From assembly GCF_019237615.1 (NCBI RefSeq), contig NZ_JAFAGT010000071.1, forward strand, positions 1-64,000: 64,000 nt of DNA, read 5' to 3'. The position numbers and the translations under genes were made by a program. Of this stretch, positions 9,197 to 17,515 are shown one piece after another. The first letter of the stretch is position 1. Every line of letters begins with the position of its first letter. The notes beneath the pieces are model-generated. The model saw only the letters and a list, made by a program, of their open reading frames with translations. It searched no databases and was not told the DNA's origin. The stretch comes from Roseateles sp. GTDB taxonomy: Bacteria > Pseudomonadota > Gammaproteobacteria > Burkholderiales > Burkholderiaceae_C.

Positions 9197-9361
9197 ATGG
9201 GCAACAAGATCGTCACCGAAGCGGACCGCCGCGCCACCCCCCGTCCCGACGCTCCCAAGGGCGTGACCTTCACGGCCGGCAAGGGCCAGCTGCGCAGCCT
9301 GGAGCGCGGTTCGCACACCCGTTCCAAGAAGAACCCGGGCAAGCGTCCGCACTCGGGCTGA
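9197..9361 (+). CDS. Small basic protein, 54 residues, unknown function
   Basis: A short reading frame with its own GGAG Shine-Dalgarno (9188-9191) five bases before the ATG. The product starts MGNKIVTEADRRATPRPDAP and ends KKNPGKRPHSG. It is very basic, has no hydrophobic segment or Cys, and looks intrinsically disordered. Because it is followed by a strong terminator and preceded by a candidate -10 box, it is probably a monocistronic transcript. Nucleic-acid binding is possible from its charge but is only a guess. Confidence 0.68.
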   Translation: MGNKIVTEADRRATPRPDAPKGVTFTAGKGQLRSLERGSHTRSKKNPGKRPHSG

Positions 9362-9395
9362 TCTTTCGGGCTGAACGCCTGAAGGTTCAACGCAC

Positions 9396-9424
9396 ACAGG
9401 CCCCGCGGGGCCTGTTTGTTTTTG
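9396..9424 (+). terminator. Rho-independent terminator
   Basis: A perfect 20-base GC-rich palindrome (ACAGGCCCCG and its complement) at 9396-9415 is followed by TTGTTTTTG. It sits 35 bases after the 54-residue gene and 25 bases before the FAD-dependent dehydrogenase, isolating the two. Confidence 0.88.
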
Positions 9425-9448
9425 TCGGCTAGAAACTGACCAGACCCC

Positions 9449-11149
9449 ATGATCCGCATCAACGAACTCCGCCTGCCGCTCAATCACGCCGAGGACGCGC
9501 TGCGTCCCGCCGCGCTGGCGCGGCTCAAGCTGGCCGACGCCGAGCTGGCCAGCATCCACGTCTTCCGCCGCGGCTACGACGCGCGCAAGCGCTCGGACAT
9601 CCAGCTCGTCTACACGCTGGACTGCACGCTGGCCGCTGGCGTCGACGAAGCCGCCGTGCTGGCGCGCTTCGCCGGCGACCACCAGATCCGTCCCACGCCC
9701 GACACCGGCTACCACTTCCTCGCGCAGGTGGGCGAGTACGCCGGCCCGCGCCCCGTCGTCGTCGGCTTCGGCCCCTGCGGCCTGTTCGCCGCGCTGATCC
9801 TGGCGCAGATGGGCCTGCGCCCCATCGTGCTGGAACGCGGCAAGGCCGTGCGCGAACGGACACAGGACACCTGGGGCCTGTGGCGCGAGCAGAGGCTGCA
9901 CCCCGAGAGCAACGTGCAGTTCGGCGAAGGCGGCGCCGGCACCTTCTCCGACGGCAAGCTCTACAGCCAGATCTCCGACCCGCGCCACCTGACGCGCAAG
10001 GTTCTCCAGGAGTTCGTCAAGGCCGGTGCGCCGGAAGAGATCCTCTTTGTGAGCAAGCCCCACATCGGCACCTTCCGCCTGGTCAGCATGATCATCAAGA
10101 TGCGGGCCGACATCGAGGCGCTGGGCGGCGAGATCCGCTTCCAGCAGAAGATGACCGACCTGGTCATCGAGGACGGTGCCGTGCGCGGCGTACAGCTCGA
10201 ATCGGGCGAGCAGATCGGCACGACCCACGTCGTCATCGCGCTGGGCCACAGCGCCCGCGACACCTTCCAGATGCTGCACGCCCGCGGCGTGCAGATGGAG
10301 GCCAAACCCTTCTCCATCGGCTACCGGATCGAGCATCCGCAGAGCCTCATCGACGCGGCCCGCTTCGGCCCGAATGCCGGCAACGAGATCCTCGGCGCGG
10401 CCGACTACAAGCTGGTGCACCACGCGAAGAATGGCCGCTCGGTCTACAGCTTCTGCATGTGCCCCGGCGGCACGGTGGTCGCTGCAACCAGCGAGCCCGA
10501 GCGCGTCGTCACCAACGGCATGAGCCAGTACTCGCGCAACGAACGCAACGCCAACGCCGGCATCGTCGTGGGCCTGACGCCCGAGGACTACCGCCAGGAT
10601 GGCAAGCGCGACGGCAGCCCCGTGAACCCGCTGGACGGCATGGCCTTCCAGCGCATCTGGGAAAGCCGCGCCTACGAACTGGGCGGCGGCGGCTACCTGG
10701 CGCCTGGCTCGCTGGTGGGCGACTTCATCAAGCGCCAGGTGAGCAAGCAGTTCGGCGACATCGAGCCCAGCTACAAGCCGGGCGTCACGCTGACCAATCT
10801 GCAGGCCAAGGGCAGCGGCTCGCTGCCGACCTACTGCCTGGAGGCCATCCGCGAGGCCCTGCCCGCCTTCGCCCGCCAGATCCGCGGCTTCGACCGCCCG
10901 GACGCGGTGCTGACCGGCGTGGAGACGCGCACGTCCTCGCCGCTGCGCATCAACCGCGGCCGGGACTACCAGAGCCTCAACGTGCGCGGGCTGTTCCCGG
11001 CCGGGGAAGGCGCGGGCTATGCCGGCGGCATCATGAGCGCAGGCGTGGACGGCATCGAGGTGGCCGAGGCGCTGGCAGCGGACCTGCTGGGCCTGTCGGA
11101 GGCGCCGGTGCTGCAGGGCAAGGGAGCGAAGGCGGGTGGGCAGGTCTGA
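9449..11149 (+). CDS. FAD-dependent dehydrogenase of the COG2509 type
   Basis: A 566-residue flavoprotein. After a small N-terminal domain, the Rossmann FAD motif is VVVGFGPCGLFAALILAQMG near residues 100-120, followed by LERG. FGEGGAGTFSDGKLYSQ near 155 and GEGAGYAGGIMSAGVDG near 525 are characteristic of this broadly conserved uncharacterised family, related to HI0933/GidA-type oxidoreductases. Substrate and electron acceptor are unknown; the protein is probably cytoplasmic. It stands alone between a terminator and reverse-strand genes. Confidence 0.88.
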   Translation: MIRINELRLPLNHAEDALRPAALARLKLADAELASIHVFRRGYDARKRSDIQLVYTLDCTLAAGVDEAAVLARFAGDHQIRPTPDTGYHFLAQVGEYAGPRPVVVGFGPCGLFAALILAQMGLRPIVLERGKAVRERTQDTWGLWREQRLHPESNVQFGEGGAGTFSDGKLYSQISDPRHLTRKVLQEFVKAGAPEEILFVSKPHIGTFRLVSMIIKMRADIEALGGEIRFQQKMTDLVIEDGAVRGVQLESGEQIGTTHVVIALGHSARDTFQMLHARGVQMEAKPFSIGYRIEHPQSLIDAARFGPNAGNEILGAADYKLVHHAKNGRSVYSFCMCPGGTVVAATSEPERVVTNGMSQYSRNERNANAGIVVGLTPEDYRQDGKRDGSPVNPLDGMAFQRIWESRAYELGGGGYLAPGSLVGDFIKRQVSKQFGDIEPSYKPGVTLTNLQAKGSGSLPTYCLEAIREALPAFARQIRGFDRPDAVLTGVETRTSSPLRINRGRDYQSLNVRGLFPAGEGAGYAGGIMSAGVDGIEVAEALAADLLGLSEAPVLQGKGAKAGGQV

Positions 11150-11205
11150 ATGGCCGCGCCCCGGCGCAGCTCATGCGTCCTCGGGCGAGTCTGACCCGCG
11201 CGGGT

Positions 11206-11427
11206 CTATCGCCGCACCCTGAGGATCCCGCCCTTCTTGTAGGCCGCCTGCTCGTGGAAAAGGTCGAACAGGAACTGCTCCAGTTCCTCGTCCGCCACGA
11301 ACGCCGGGATGACGAACCCGGCCGGCGCCCGCTTGCCGTCGATGCCCACCGCCAGCACCGCCCACTGCTCGCCGCGGCGCTCGATGTCGAAGAGGCGTCC
11401 GAAGACGTTGAAGCGTTGGGCAGTCAT
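11206..11427 (-). CDS. Conserved small protein, 73 residues
   Basis: The product reads MTAQRFNVFGRLFDIERRGE and continues with a compact alpha/beta pattern ending in a basic ILRVRR tail. The periodic FDI/WAVLAV/FVIPAF strands suggest a small globular domain, possibly one of the DUF7661-type proteins (from memory, uncertain). It has no Cys or catalytic motif. It is the last gene of a reverse-strand run with the GST and HIT genes, 15 bases after the GST stop. Confidence 0.65.
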   Translation of the reverse strand: MTAQRFNVFGRLFDIERRGEQWAVLAVGIDGKRAPAGFVIPAFVADEELEQFLFDLFHEQAAYKKGGILRVRR

Positions 11428-11442
11428 GGGGGTGACGAGCGC

Positions 11443-12090
11443 TCAGTCTTCGGGGAAGCGTTCGCGCCACAGCGCGACAAGCCGTGGCTCCGCATCGATG
11501 CGTCGCATCACCTCAGCCATGCGCGGCGCGGCTGCGTAGAACCGCTCCCGCCACGGCCCGAAGCGCGAGATGACGGCGACGTAGAGGTCCAGCACCGTCA
11601 GCTCGTCGCCCAGCAGCCATCGCCCTGGCGTCAGCTGTGCATCCATCTGCGCCCAGCAGAACGCGATGCGTTCGTGCACGGCGTCCACCACCGCATCACG
11701 CGCGCTGTCGGGTGCCCCGATGCGCTTCACGTCCGGCTTGATCCAGTGCAGCGCATAGATCGCCGACGACACGTAGAGCATCCAGCGCAGGAAGGGGCGG
11801 CGCAGCGGGTCGTCGACCGCGGGCGCCAGGCGTGACTCGGGATGCAGGTCGGCCATGTAGATCAGGATGGCCGCGCTCTCGGTCATGACCTCGCCGTCGG
11901 GCAGCACCAGCGTCGGGATCTGGCGCATGGGATTGCTGGGCGCGACGCGCTCACGCGCGGCGGCCTCGGCCCAGGTGGCGCCCTCGACGAGGTGGTAGGG
12001 CAGGCCCAGCAGCGTCAGCGCGGCCTCGACGGCCACGGAGCCGGAAGCCCCGGCCCCATAGAGCGTGAGGGGGACGAGATCGGGGCTCAT
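11443..12090 (-). CDS. Glutathione S-transferase family protein
   Basis: A 215-residue cytoplasmic protein with an N-terminal thioredoxin-like domain. LTLYGAGASGSVAVEAALTL carries the catalytic-region Ser, NPMRQIPTLVLPDG has the cis-Pro, and ESAAILIYMAD is the glutathione gamma-glutamyl binding motif. A helical C-terminal domain follows. The class and electrophile cannot be specified. The start is 18 bases after the HIT gene stop on the same strand, so they are probably one operon. Confidence 0.9.
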   Translation of the reverse strand: MSPDLVPLTLYGAGASGSVAVEAALTLLGLPYHLVEGATWAEAAARERVAPSNPMRQIPTLVLPDGEVMTESAAILIYMADLHPESRLAPAVDDPLRRPFLRWMLYVSSAIYALHWIKPDVKRIGAPDSARDAVVDAVHERIAFCWAQMDAQLTPGRWLLGDELTVLDLYVAVISRFGPWRERFYAAAPRMAEVMRRIDAEPRLVALWRERFPED

Positions 12091-12108
12091 GTTCCGCTCG
12101 TCATCGCC

Positions 12109-12570
12109 TCACCCCTGTCGCGGGCGATCATCAACCGTCCACGGCTGCAACAGCTGACGCATGGCCAGGCGCAGCTCGCCATGCTCCGCCTCTGCATACC
12201 GGGGCGCCGATGCCCAGTCGTAGAACCATGCCGGCCGGCGTCGGGCTTCCTGAGCTTCAGAAAGGTAGCGCGGAAAGACGTGCGCATGCAGCTCGGGCTC
12301 GGAGTTGCCAAGGATTTCATAGTTCACGCGATAGCAATCCGTCGCCTGAAGCAGCGCGTCGCCAACGTGCGCCATGTCCTGCAGGTAGCGGGCACGTGCG
12401 TCTGCATCGAGGTCGTTGAGGCTGGGCACGACCGGATCTGCCAGCAGCAAGCAGTAGCCCGGCAGGAACTGCACGTCACCCATGACCGCCCAGCCGGACG
12501 ACAGCCGCGCGATCACCCAAGGATTCGCACCGGCCCGCGCCAGCAGCACACGGTCTGCAATCAAAGGCAT
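12109..12570 (-). CDS. HIT family protein
   Basis: A 153-residue histidine-triad hydrolase. The motif is PELHAHVFPRY near residues 93-103, giving His-x-His followed by Pro-Arg-Tyr rather than a full His-x-His-x-His, a variant seen in bacterial HIT proteins annotated as diadenosine tetraphosphate hydrolases. It probably cleaves nucleotide phosphoramidates or dinucleoside polyphosphates. A GAAGGGA Shine-Dalgarno lies just upstream of the ATG at 12570. Confidence 0.82.
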   Translation of the reverse strand: MPLIADRVLLARAGANPWVIARLSSGWAVMGDVQFLPGYCLLLADPVVPSLNDLDADARARYLQDMAHVGDALLQATDCYRVNYEILGNSEPELHAHVFPRYLSEAQEARRRPAWFYDWASAPRYAEAEHGELRLAMRQLLQPWTVDDRPRQG

Positions 12571-12588
12571 TGACGTCCCTTCGGCAAT

Positions 12589-12817
12589 TCAACAAGAGTG
12601 CCGCCCCTTCCTGTCACCGTGCGGCATGGTGAGCCGGCCATCGAGCGCGGCCGTGGCTTTCACGGCGACCATGGTCACGCCGTCGGCATAACGGACCGCA
12701 TCTTCGCAGGCACCGTCCGATGTCGCCACGCTTGAGCCAGGGCCGCGCGACACGCCTTGTCCACCGTGGGCACCGCACCTTCAGCAGGACAGCGGACCAC
12801 AGCAGCACTCGCCTCAT
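12589..12817 (-). pseudogene. Probable frameshifted small exported protein
   Basis: The ATG at 12817 overlaps the cytochrome stop in an ATGA arrangement and starts MRRVLLWSAVLL, a signal-peptide-like N-terminus, but that frame then becomes Arg/Pro/Trp-rich nonsense. Another frame on the same strand encodes a sensible C-terminal part, EDAVRYADGVTMVAVKATAA, ending at a stop at 12589 just before the HIT Shine-Dalgarno. This is consistent with one or more frameshifts in a short secreted protein. An assembly error is an alternative, as is no gene at all. Confidence 0.32.
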
Positions 12818-13224
12818 GGGACGTGGGTTTGCGCGCTCCCATCAGCGGGCACGGTGCGCAGATAGGCCATCAGGTCCGCCAACTTGCGCTCGTTCAGGCC
12901 CACGCCCCAAAAGCGCATCTTGGTGCCGGGCACCACGCCGCTGGGGTCGCGGATGAAGGCGGCCAGGCGCTCCTCGGTCCAGACGATGTCGGCGGCCTTC
13001 AGCGCGCTGGAGTAGGCGTAGCCGGGCATGCGGCCGGCGCGGCGGCCGACGATGCCGTTGAGCGGTGGGCCGAAGGCGTTGCGTGCGACGGGGCCGATCT
13101 GGTGGCAGTGGATGCAGGCCGCGTAGACGCTGCGGCCCGCCGCGGCGTTGCCGCCCCCCGGCTGGCCCTGCACGCCGCCTGCAAGGCCGGCCAGCACCAA
13201 CGGCAGCAGCGCCCGCGGCCTCAT
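12814..13224 (-). CDS. Class I cytochrome c, periplasmic
   Basis: A 136-residue monoheme cytochrome. A signal peptide (MRPRALLPLVLAGLAGGVQG) is followed by the heme motif CIHCH at residues 37-41, then FGPPLNGIVGRRAG and the likely axial Met in VPGTKMRFWG. This is the pattern of cytochrome c550/c2-like electron carriers in the periplasm. Its start overlaps the preceding stop in ATGA, implying translational coupling. The redox partner is not evident nearby. Confidence 0.92.
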   Translation of the reverse strand: MRPRALLPLVLAGLAGGVQGQPGGGNAAAGRSVYAACIHCHQIGPVARNAFGPPLNGIVGRRAGRMPGYAYSSALKAADIVWTEERLAAFIRDPSGVVPGTKMRFWGVGLNERKLADLMAYLRTVPADGSAQTHVP

Positions 13225-13472
13225 GCGTCGGCGTCCCCCGGCGCCAGCATCGCAATCAGCTCCTTGGCGAACGCCAGCGCGTCCTCCGGCAGCTCGAAGT
13301 GCATCTCGTTGTTCAGCTCGACGACCTCGCCGTCCGGACCCTTGTGCACGACCGACCAGCCGCCCGCACCGCCGTCGACGGCGAGCACGCCGAACTGGCC
13401 CGGCGCCAGCTCGCGCGCGCTGCCGCCGGTGACGACGATGTCGCGGCCGAGGTGAGAGTGGTAGCGTTTCAT
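13221..13472 (-). CDS. Conserved protein of unknown function, 83 residues
   Basis: The protein begins MKRYHSHLGRDIVVTGG and contains the acidic stretch VELNNEMHFELPEDALAFAKEL; it is probably a small alpha/beta domain. No motif is recognised. An ATG nine bases upstream (13481) is an alternative start. It is coupled by an ATGA overlap to the cytochrome gene and is divergent from the DUF427 gene, with starts only 25 bases apart. Confidence 0.62.
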   Translation of the reverse strand: MKRYHSHLGRDIVVTGGSARELAPGQFGVLAVDGGAGGWSVVHKGPDGEVVELNNEMHFELPEDALAFAKELIAMLAPGDADA

Positions 13473-13497
13473 CCGGTCCATTTTCAAGGAGAGAGCA

Positions 13498-13779
13498 ATG
13501 AAGGCAGTCTGGAACGGCGTGACCCTGGCCGAAAGCGACGACACGGTGCTCGTCGAGGGCAACCATTACTTCCCCGCCGAGTCGCTGAACACCCAGTACA
13601 CGACCTTCAGCAACCACGTCAGCCGCTGCGCGTGGAAGGGTGAGGCCAAGTACCTGAGCCTGCTGGTCAACGGCGAGCTGAACACCGACGCCGTCTGGTA
13701 CTACCCCGACCCGCTGCCGGCGGCCGAGAACATAAAGGGCCGCTACGCGTTCTGGAAGGGCGTCAAGGTTTCGGACTGA
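13498..13779 (+). CDS. DUF427 domain protein
   Basis: A 93-residue protein matching the DUF427 pattern: MKAVWNGVTLAESDDTVLVE, then NHYFPAESLN and the C-terminal WYYPDPLPAAENIKGRYAFW. The family is a small beta-rich fold of unknown biochemical role, common in proteobacteria and actinobacteria. AAGGAGAGAG is the ribosome-binding site. Its last 17 bases overlap the convergent end of mltA. Confidence 0.88.
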   Translation: MKAVWNGVTLAESDDTVLVEGNHYFPAESLNTQYTTFSNHVSRCAWKGEAKYLSLLVNGELNTDAVWYYPDPLPAAENIKGRYAFWKGVKVSD

Positions 13780-14869
13780 GTCCTTCGGGCCACAGCACCC
13801 ACAGCCGCAGCGGCTGCTTGGTGCGGCTGGCCCGTAGCGCCGCGTCGTCGCCCCAGCCCCAGAACAGGTCGGCGCGCACGGCGCCCTGGATGGCGCTGCC
13901 GGTGTCCTGCGCGAGCACGAGGCGGCGCAGCGGCGTGGTGGACCAGGGCTCGGTGCTGTCCAGCCACAGCGGCGAGCCCAGCGCGATGTAGGCACGGTCT
14001 ATGGCGACCGAGCGCCCCGGCGTCAGCGGCACGCCCTGCGCACCGCGCGGGCCCTGGGCCGTATCGGCCAGCGCCTCCTCGCGGAAGTAGACGACGCGCG
14101 GATTCACGGCCAGCGCCTCGCGCACCTTGGCCGGGTTGCGGCGCGCCCAGTCGCTCAGGGTGCGCGGTGTCGCGTCGGCCACCTCGCCACGGTCCAGCAG
14201 CCAGCGCGCGACGGACTGGAAGGGCTGGTCGTTGTGGCCCGCGTAGGCGACGCGGCTGACGCGCTCGGCGCCGCCTGCATCGCGCGTGACGAGGCGGCCC
14301 GAACCCTGGATCTGCAGCTGCAGCAGCGCGAAAGGGTCGTCCACATAGGCCAGCTCCAGCGCGGTGAAGCGCGGGTTGGTGTCGATGTCGCGGCGCGGCG
14401 TGCGGCGCAGCGCGGGGTCGGCGGGCAGCGTGTGCAGCGGCCACTGGAAAGCACCCTGGCGCAGGCGGCTGGCAGCGAGCTGCGGCTCGAAGTAGCCGGT
14501 CAGCAGGCCGCTGGCCTCGCCGCCATCCATCTGCAGTCGCCAGGGACGCAGGTGCTTCATCAGCAGCAGGCTGGCCTCCAGCGCGTCGGCGGGCGCCTGC
14601 AGCGCGGCGCGGGCGCAGAACTCGGCCCAGCCCGGCGCCGGACGTTGGCAGCCGGCGAGCAGAGCCGGCCAGGCGGCGAGCAGGTCGTCGTCGCCCCAGC
14701 CAGGCAGGTCCTTCCAGTCGGCGGCGACCCACCGCGGCGCGGCGGCCCGCGGCGGTGCCGGCGCGGCCGCCGGCGCATCCCGCGGCGCGGGCGGCTGACG
14801 CGGCGGCGACGAGCAGGCGGCCAGGCTTCCTAGAATCGCGGCCAACACCCCACGCGCCCACCATCCCAT
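13763..14869 (-). CDS. mltA: Membrane-bound lytic murein transglycosylase A
   Basis: Cleaves the glycan strands of peptidoglycan with formation of 1,6-anhydro-muramic ends, at the outer membrane. The 368-residue protein starting at 14869 has a lipoprotein signal with lipobox LAAC, a Pro/Ala-rich linker, the MltA barrel (LLTGYFEPQLAASR near residue 125) and the 3D domain with the catalytic Asp in VLAQDTGSAIQGAVRADLFW. An in-frame start 27 codons upstream would bury the signal and is unlikely. Its ATG shares bases with the divergent micro-ORF. Confidence 0.93.
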   Translation of the reverse strand: MGWWARGVLAAILGSLAACSSPPRQPPAPRDAPAAAPAPPRAAAPRWVAADWKDLPGWGDDDLLAAWPALLAGCQRPAPGWAEFCARAALQAPADALEASLLLMKHLRPWRLQMDGGEASGLLTGYFEPQLAASRLRQGAFQWPLHTLPADPALRRTPRRDIDTNPRFTALELAYVDDPFALLQLQIQGSGRLVTRDAGGAERVSRVAYAGHNDQPFQSVARWLLDRGEVADATPRTLSDWARRNPAKVREALAVNPRVVYFREEALADTAQGPRGAQGVPLTPGRSVAIDRAYIALGSPLWLDSTEPWSTTPLRRLVLAQDTGSAIQGAVRADLFWGWGDDAALRASRTKQPLRLWVLWPEGLSPKP

Positions 14870-14978
14870 GCTGCTACTCGCCCTCGAAGCCTTCGGCGCG
14901 CTGCTGATCTTCGTCTTCATCATCTGGTGGACCATGTTCGCCGGCCGCAAGAAGGGCGAGCGCCGCGACGATCACTGA
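14868..14978 (+). CDS. Membrane micro-protein, 36 residues
   Basis: An ORF too short for routine calling. It starts MLLLALEAFGALLIFVFIIW, one clear transmembrane helix, then WTMFAGRKK and a charged tail ending RRDDH: a single-pass protein with an inside-positive C-terminus. Its ATG overlaps the mltA start on the other strand (the four bases CATG at 14867-14870 serve both). No Shine-Dalgarno is evident, so reality depends on conservation, but the composition is that of a genuine membrane peptide. Confidence 0.5.
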   Translation: MLLLALEAFGALLIFVFIIWWTMFAGRKKGERRDDH

Positions 14979-15106
14979 TCTTCACGCGGGCCGAGCTCCG
15001 GGCCGCTCCCTGGCCGGCCCGCGCAGGCGATGGGCCTGCGGCTCGATGCCGCAAGCATCGCCGTTCCCCCGGGGGACCGGCCAACGGACTCCTTGGACGT
15101 GGGGCC

Positions 15107-17065
15107 TCATTTCGGCGGGACCAGGAAGCTCAACGGTTCGCGCCGCAGCCTCCCGCGGATGGCCGCGTAGACGCGCATGCGGTCGGCCAGGCGGATGCCG
15201 CGCGAGCGCATGGCCACCCTGAAGGCGCACAGGAAACTGACGCCGACGTTGAGCATGCCGATGCCGGCGATGCACAGCACACATGACCAGAAAGCCCAGG
15301 TGCCCATGACACCGGCGCCCAGAGCTCCCACCGCGGCGGCGAGCTGGCCGGTGGAGAGCGTCACGTGGCGCACCTCGACGGGCAGGCCGAAGAAGCCGCC
15401 GAGCGCCGGCACCAGGCCGAGCATCAGCCCCAGGCTGATGTTGGCCGTCAGGCCCGAGATGTTGGCCCGCAGCCAGCGCGACCAGGCCTTGGCGCGGGTG
15501 TGGCCCAGGGCGGCGACGATGCGGGGGTTCCAGGCGATGGCGCTGTCCAGGCGGTGGAAGACGAACCAGTTCTCCACCCAGCCGGCGATGAGGCTGGAGG
15601 CGAACAGCAGCGTGCCGGTGAAGGCGGCGAACAGCAGCGAAGGGCCGAACAGGCTCAGCGAATGCAGCACGTACTGCGCGTCCTGCACGCCCACCAGCGG
15701 CGCGCCGAAGGCCGCCCAGCACAGCCCCTGCACGGCCAGCACCAGCGGCGCGACGACGCTGAGGTTGCCGATGATGCCGGCCACCTGCGAGCGCACCAGG
15801 TGACTGACCTCGTCGACGAAGCCCTCCAGCACCTCGTCGCGCTCGATGTGCAGCAGCTTGTCGGCCATGGCCGGGGCCGTCATCGCCGGCTGCTTGGTCG
15901 CCACCGTCCAGTGCAGCAGGTGAATGAGGACAAAGCAGGCGGCGTAGTTCACGCCGGCCCAGAAGCCGCCCCAGAAGGCCGTGAAGCCCAGCAGCCCGAT
16001 GCCGAACTTCAGGAAGGTGGTGCCCGCCAGCACGGCGCCGCCGCCTGCCGCGCGCCCGAGCATGTCACGGTACTCGTCGCGGCTGCGGGTGATGTAGTGC
16101 TCGCCGGTCTCGGCGCTGCGCTCGGCCACCTTGCGCGCCAGCAGCGAGTAGTGGCGCGCGAACAGCGTGCGCAGGCTGCGCCGCTCGTGCACCACGCGCA
16201 CCAGGCCGGCCACCAGGCGCAGCAGCTCGCGCTGCGGTTCGTGGGACAGCAGGCAGGCCAGCAGCGCCTCGATGCGGTCCAGCCGCGCGGTGAGCTGCTC
16301 GACCGAGAACATCAGGTCCACCGACACGCCATGGACTTCGAGGTGCTCGGGCACCGTCAGCGCGGCGGCGCGGCAGCGGTCCAGCAGCGCGTGCAGGTAC
16401 TGCGTGGCCTGCGCGAGCGCCGTCGCATCGTGGCCTGACAACACGCGCTCCACCGCCTCCCAGGCCGTGGGCAGCTGGTGGAATGGCTTGTCCTGCACCA
16501 GTGCCTCGTCCATGCGCACGCGCAGCGGCCCGGACAGGCCGGCCGCGTGCACGCTGCTGACGAGGACCGTGATGGCCGCACGCGCCTCGACGCGCCAGCC
16601 GTCGTCGGGCGTCGCGGCGAACAGCAGGCTCAGCCGGGCCAGCAGCTCGTCGTCGATGGCGGCGATCCAGTCCTCGTCGTCCTCGCTGCCGAAGAGCAGC
16701 TCGAACAGCGCCGCGAGGTCTCGCGTATCGGTCGTGGCGGGCAGCAGGCGGCGGCGCAGGCGGCCCAGGAACTCGTGCCACAGCGCCATGCGCGGCGCGA
16801 AGCCCACCTCGGCGAACAGCGAGACCGCGTCGACGTCGTTCCAGACCCCTCCGATGACGTTGGCAAACGCCCAGGCATGCTCTGGGTGGCGCTCCAGCAC
16901 GTTGAGCAGGTGCTTGAGGCGCACCAGCGGCAGCGGCGTGCCGGAGGCGTCCTCGCGCGGCGCATGCCGCAGCCATTCCAGCAGGCGCACCAGCCAGAGA
17001 TTGCGCTCGGCAAGCTCCGCCTGCGGGTCGGCCGCGTTCAGGAGGGCGGTGAGGTCCCAGGTCAA
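15107..17065 (-). CDS. Gcr-type 'site-specific recombinase' membrane protein
   Basis: A protein of about 652 residues of the COG4389 family, historically named site-specific recombinase Gcr. The N-terminal half is soluble and helical. The C-terminal half has several hydrophobic segments (for example FLKFGIGLLGFTAFWGGFWA and ISLGLMLGLVPALGGFFGLP), which argues for an inner-membrane protein; the recombinase name is poorly supported. I prefer the TTG at 17065 (protein start TWDLTALLNAADPQAEL); an ATG at 17119 would overlap apaG by 41 bases. Confidence 0.82.
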   Translation of the reverse strand: MTWDLTALLNAADPQAELAERNLWLVRLLEWLRHAPREDASGTPLPLVRLKHLLNVLERHPEHAWAFANVIGGVWNDVDAVSLFAEVGFAPRMALWHEFLGRLRRRLLPATTDTRDLAALFELLFGSEDDEDWIAAIDDELLARLSLLFAATPDDGWRVEARAAITVLVSSVHAAGLSGPLRVRMDEALVQDKPFHQLPTAWEAVERVLSGHDATALAQATQYLHALLDRCRAAALTVPEHLEVHGVSVDLMFSVEQLTARLDRIEALLACLLSHEPQRELLRLVAGLVRVVHERRSLRTLFARHYSLLARKVAERSAETGEHYITRSRDEYRDMLGRAAGGGAVLAGTTFLKFGIGLLGFTAFWGGFWAGVNYAACFVLIHLLHWTVATKQPAMTAPAMADKLLHIERDEVLEGFVDEVSHLVRSQVAGIIGNLSVVAPLVLAVQGLCWAAFGAPLVGVQDAQYVLHSLSLFGPSLLFAAFTGTLLFASSLIAGWVENWFVFHRLDSAIAWNPRIVAALGHTRAKAWSRWLRANISGLTANISLGLMLGLVPALGGFFGLPVEVRHVTLSTGQLAAAVGALGAGVMGTWAFWSCVLCIAGIGMLNVGVSFLCAFRVAMRSRGIRLADRMRVYAAIRGRLRREPLSFLVPPK

Positions 17066-17078
17066 AGGCGGATCGGGA

Positions 17079-17453
17079 TTAATGCAGCGAGGCGCTGTCG
17101 GCGAGCAGGAACTCGGCAACGTCGGCGTAGAAGACCTCGCAGCCCTCGGTCACGCACAGGAAGCGCCCCCGCATCGTGCCCTGGGGCGTGCCGATCTGGG
17201 CCCAGGAGCTGTACTGGAAGCTCTGGCCCGGCGCCAGCACCGGCTGGTGGCCGACGACGGCCAGGCCCTCGACGACCTGCACCTGGCCGCGCGCATCGGT
17301 GATCTCCCAATGCCGGCCGATGAGCTGGGACAGCACGTCGCCGCTGTTCTCTATGGTGATCGTGTAGCTGAAGGCGTACAGGCCTTGCTCGAGATGGGTC
17401 TGCTCGGGCAGTGCCTGGACGGCGACGCTGCAACTGAAACGGGGGTTCGCCAT
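17079..17453 (-). CDS. apaG: ApaG protein
   Basis: A 124-residue single-domain ApaG (Co2+/Mg2+ efflux-associated) protein. Family signatures are YAFSYTITIENSG near residue 26, LIGRHWEITDARG near 44, VVGHQPVLAPGQSFQYSSW near 67 and the terminal TMRGRFLCV. The fold is a fibronectin-III-like beta sandwich; the function remains unsettled. It lies immediately upstream of the Gcr-type gene on the same strand and is divergent from the binding-protein gene. Confidence 0.95.
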   Translation of the reverse strand: MANPRFSCSVAVQALPEQTHLEQGLYAFSYTITIENSGDVLSQLIGRHWEITDARGQVQVVEGLAVVGHQPVLAPGQSFQYSSWAQIGTPQGTMRGRFLCVTEGCEVFYADVAEFLLADSASLH

Positions 17454-17515
17454 CAGGTGATTGTCGGTGCCGAACGCTATGCTCGCCGCATGTTCGTCAG
17501 GATGCGTGATCCTAA

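Noticed and set aside
15107..17065. Reading the Gcr-type protein as evidence for an integron or mobile element
   Set aside because: The name is historical; the protein is membrane-like, is conserved near apaG and there are no attachment sites, repeats or cassettes around it.
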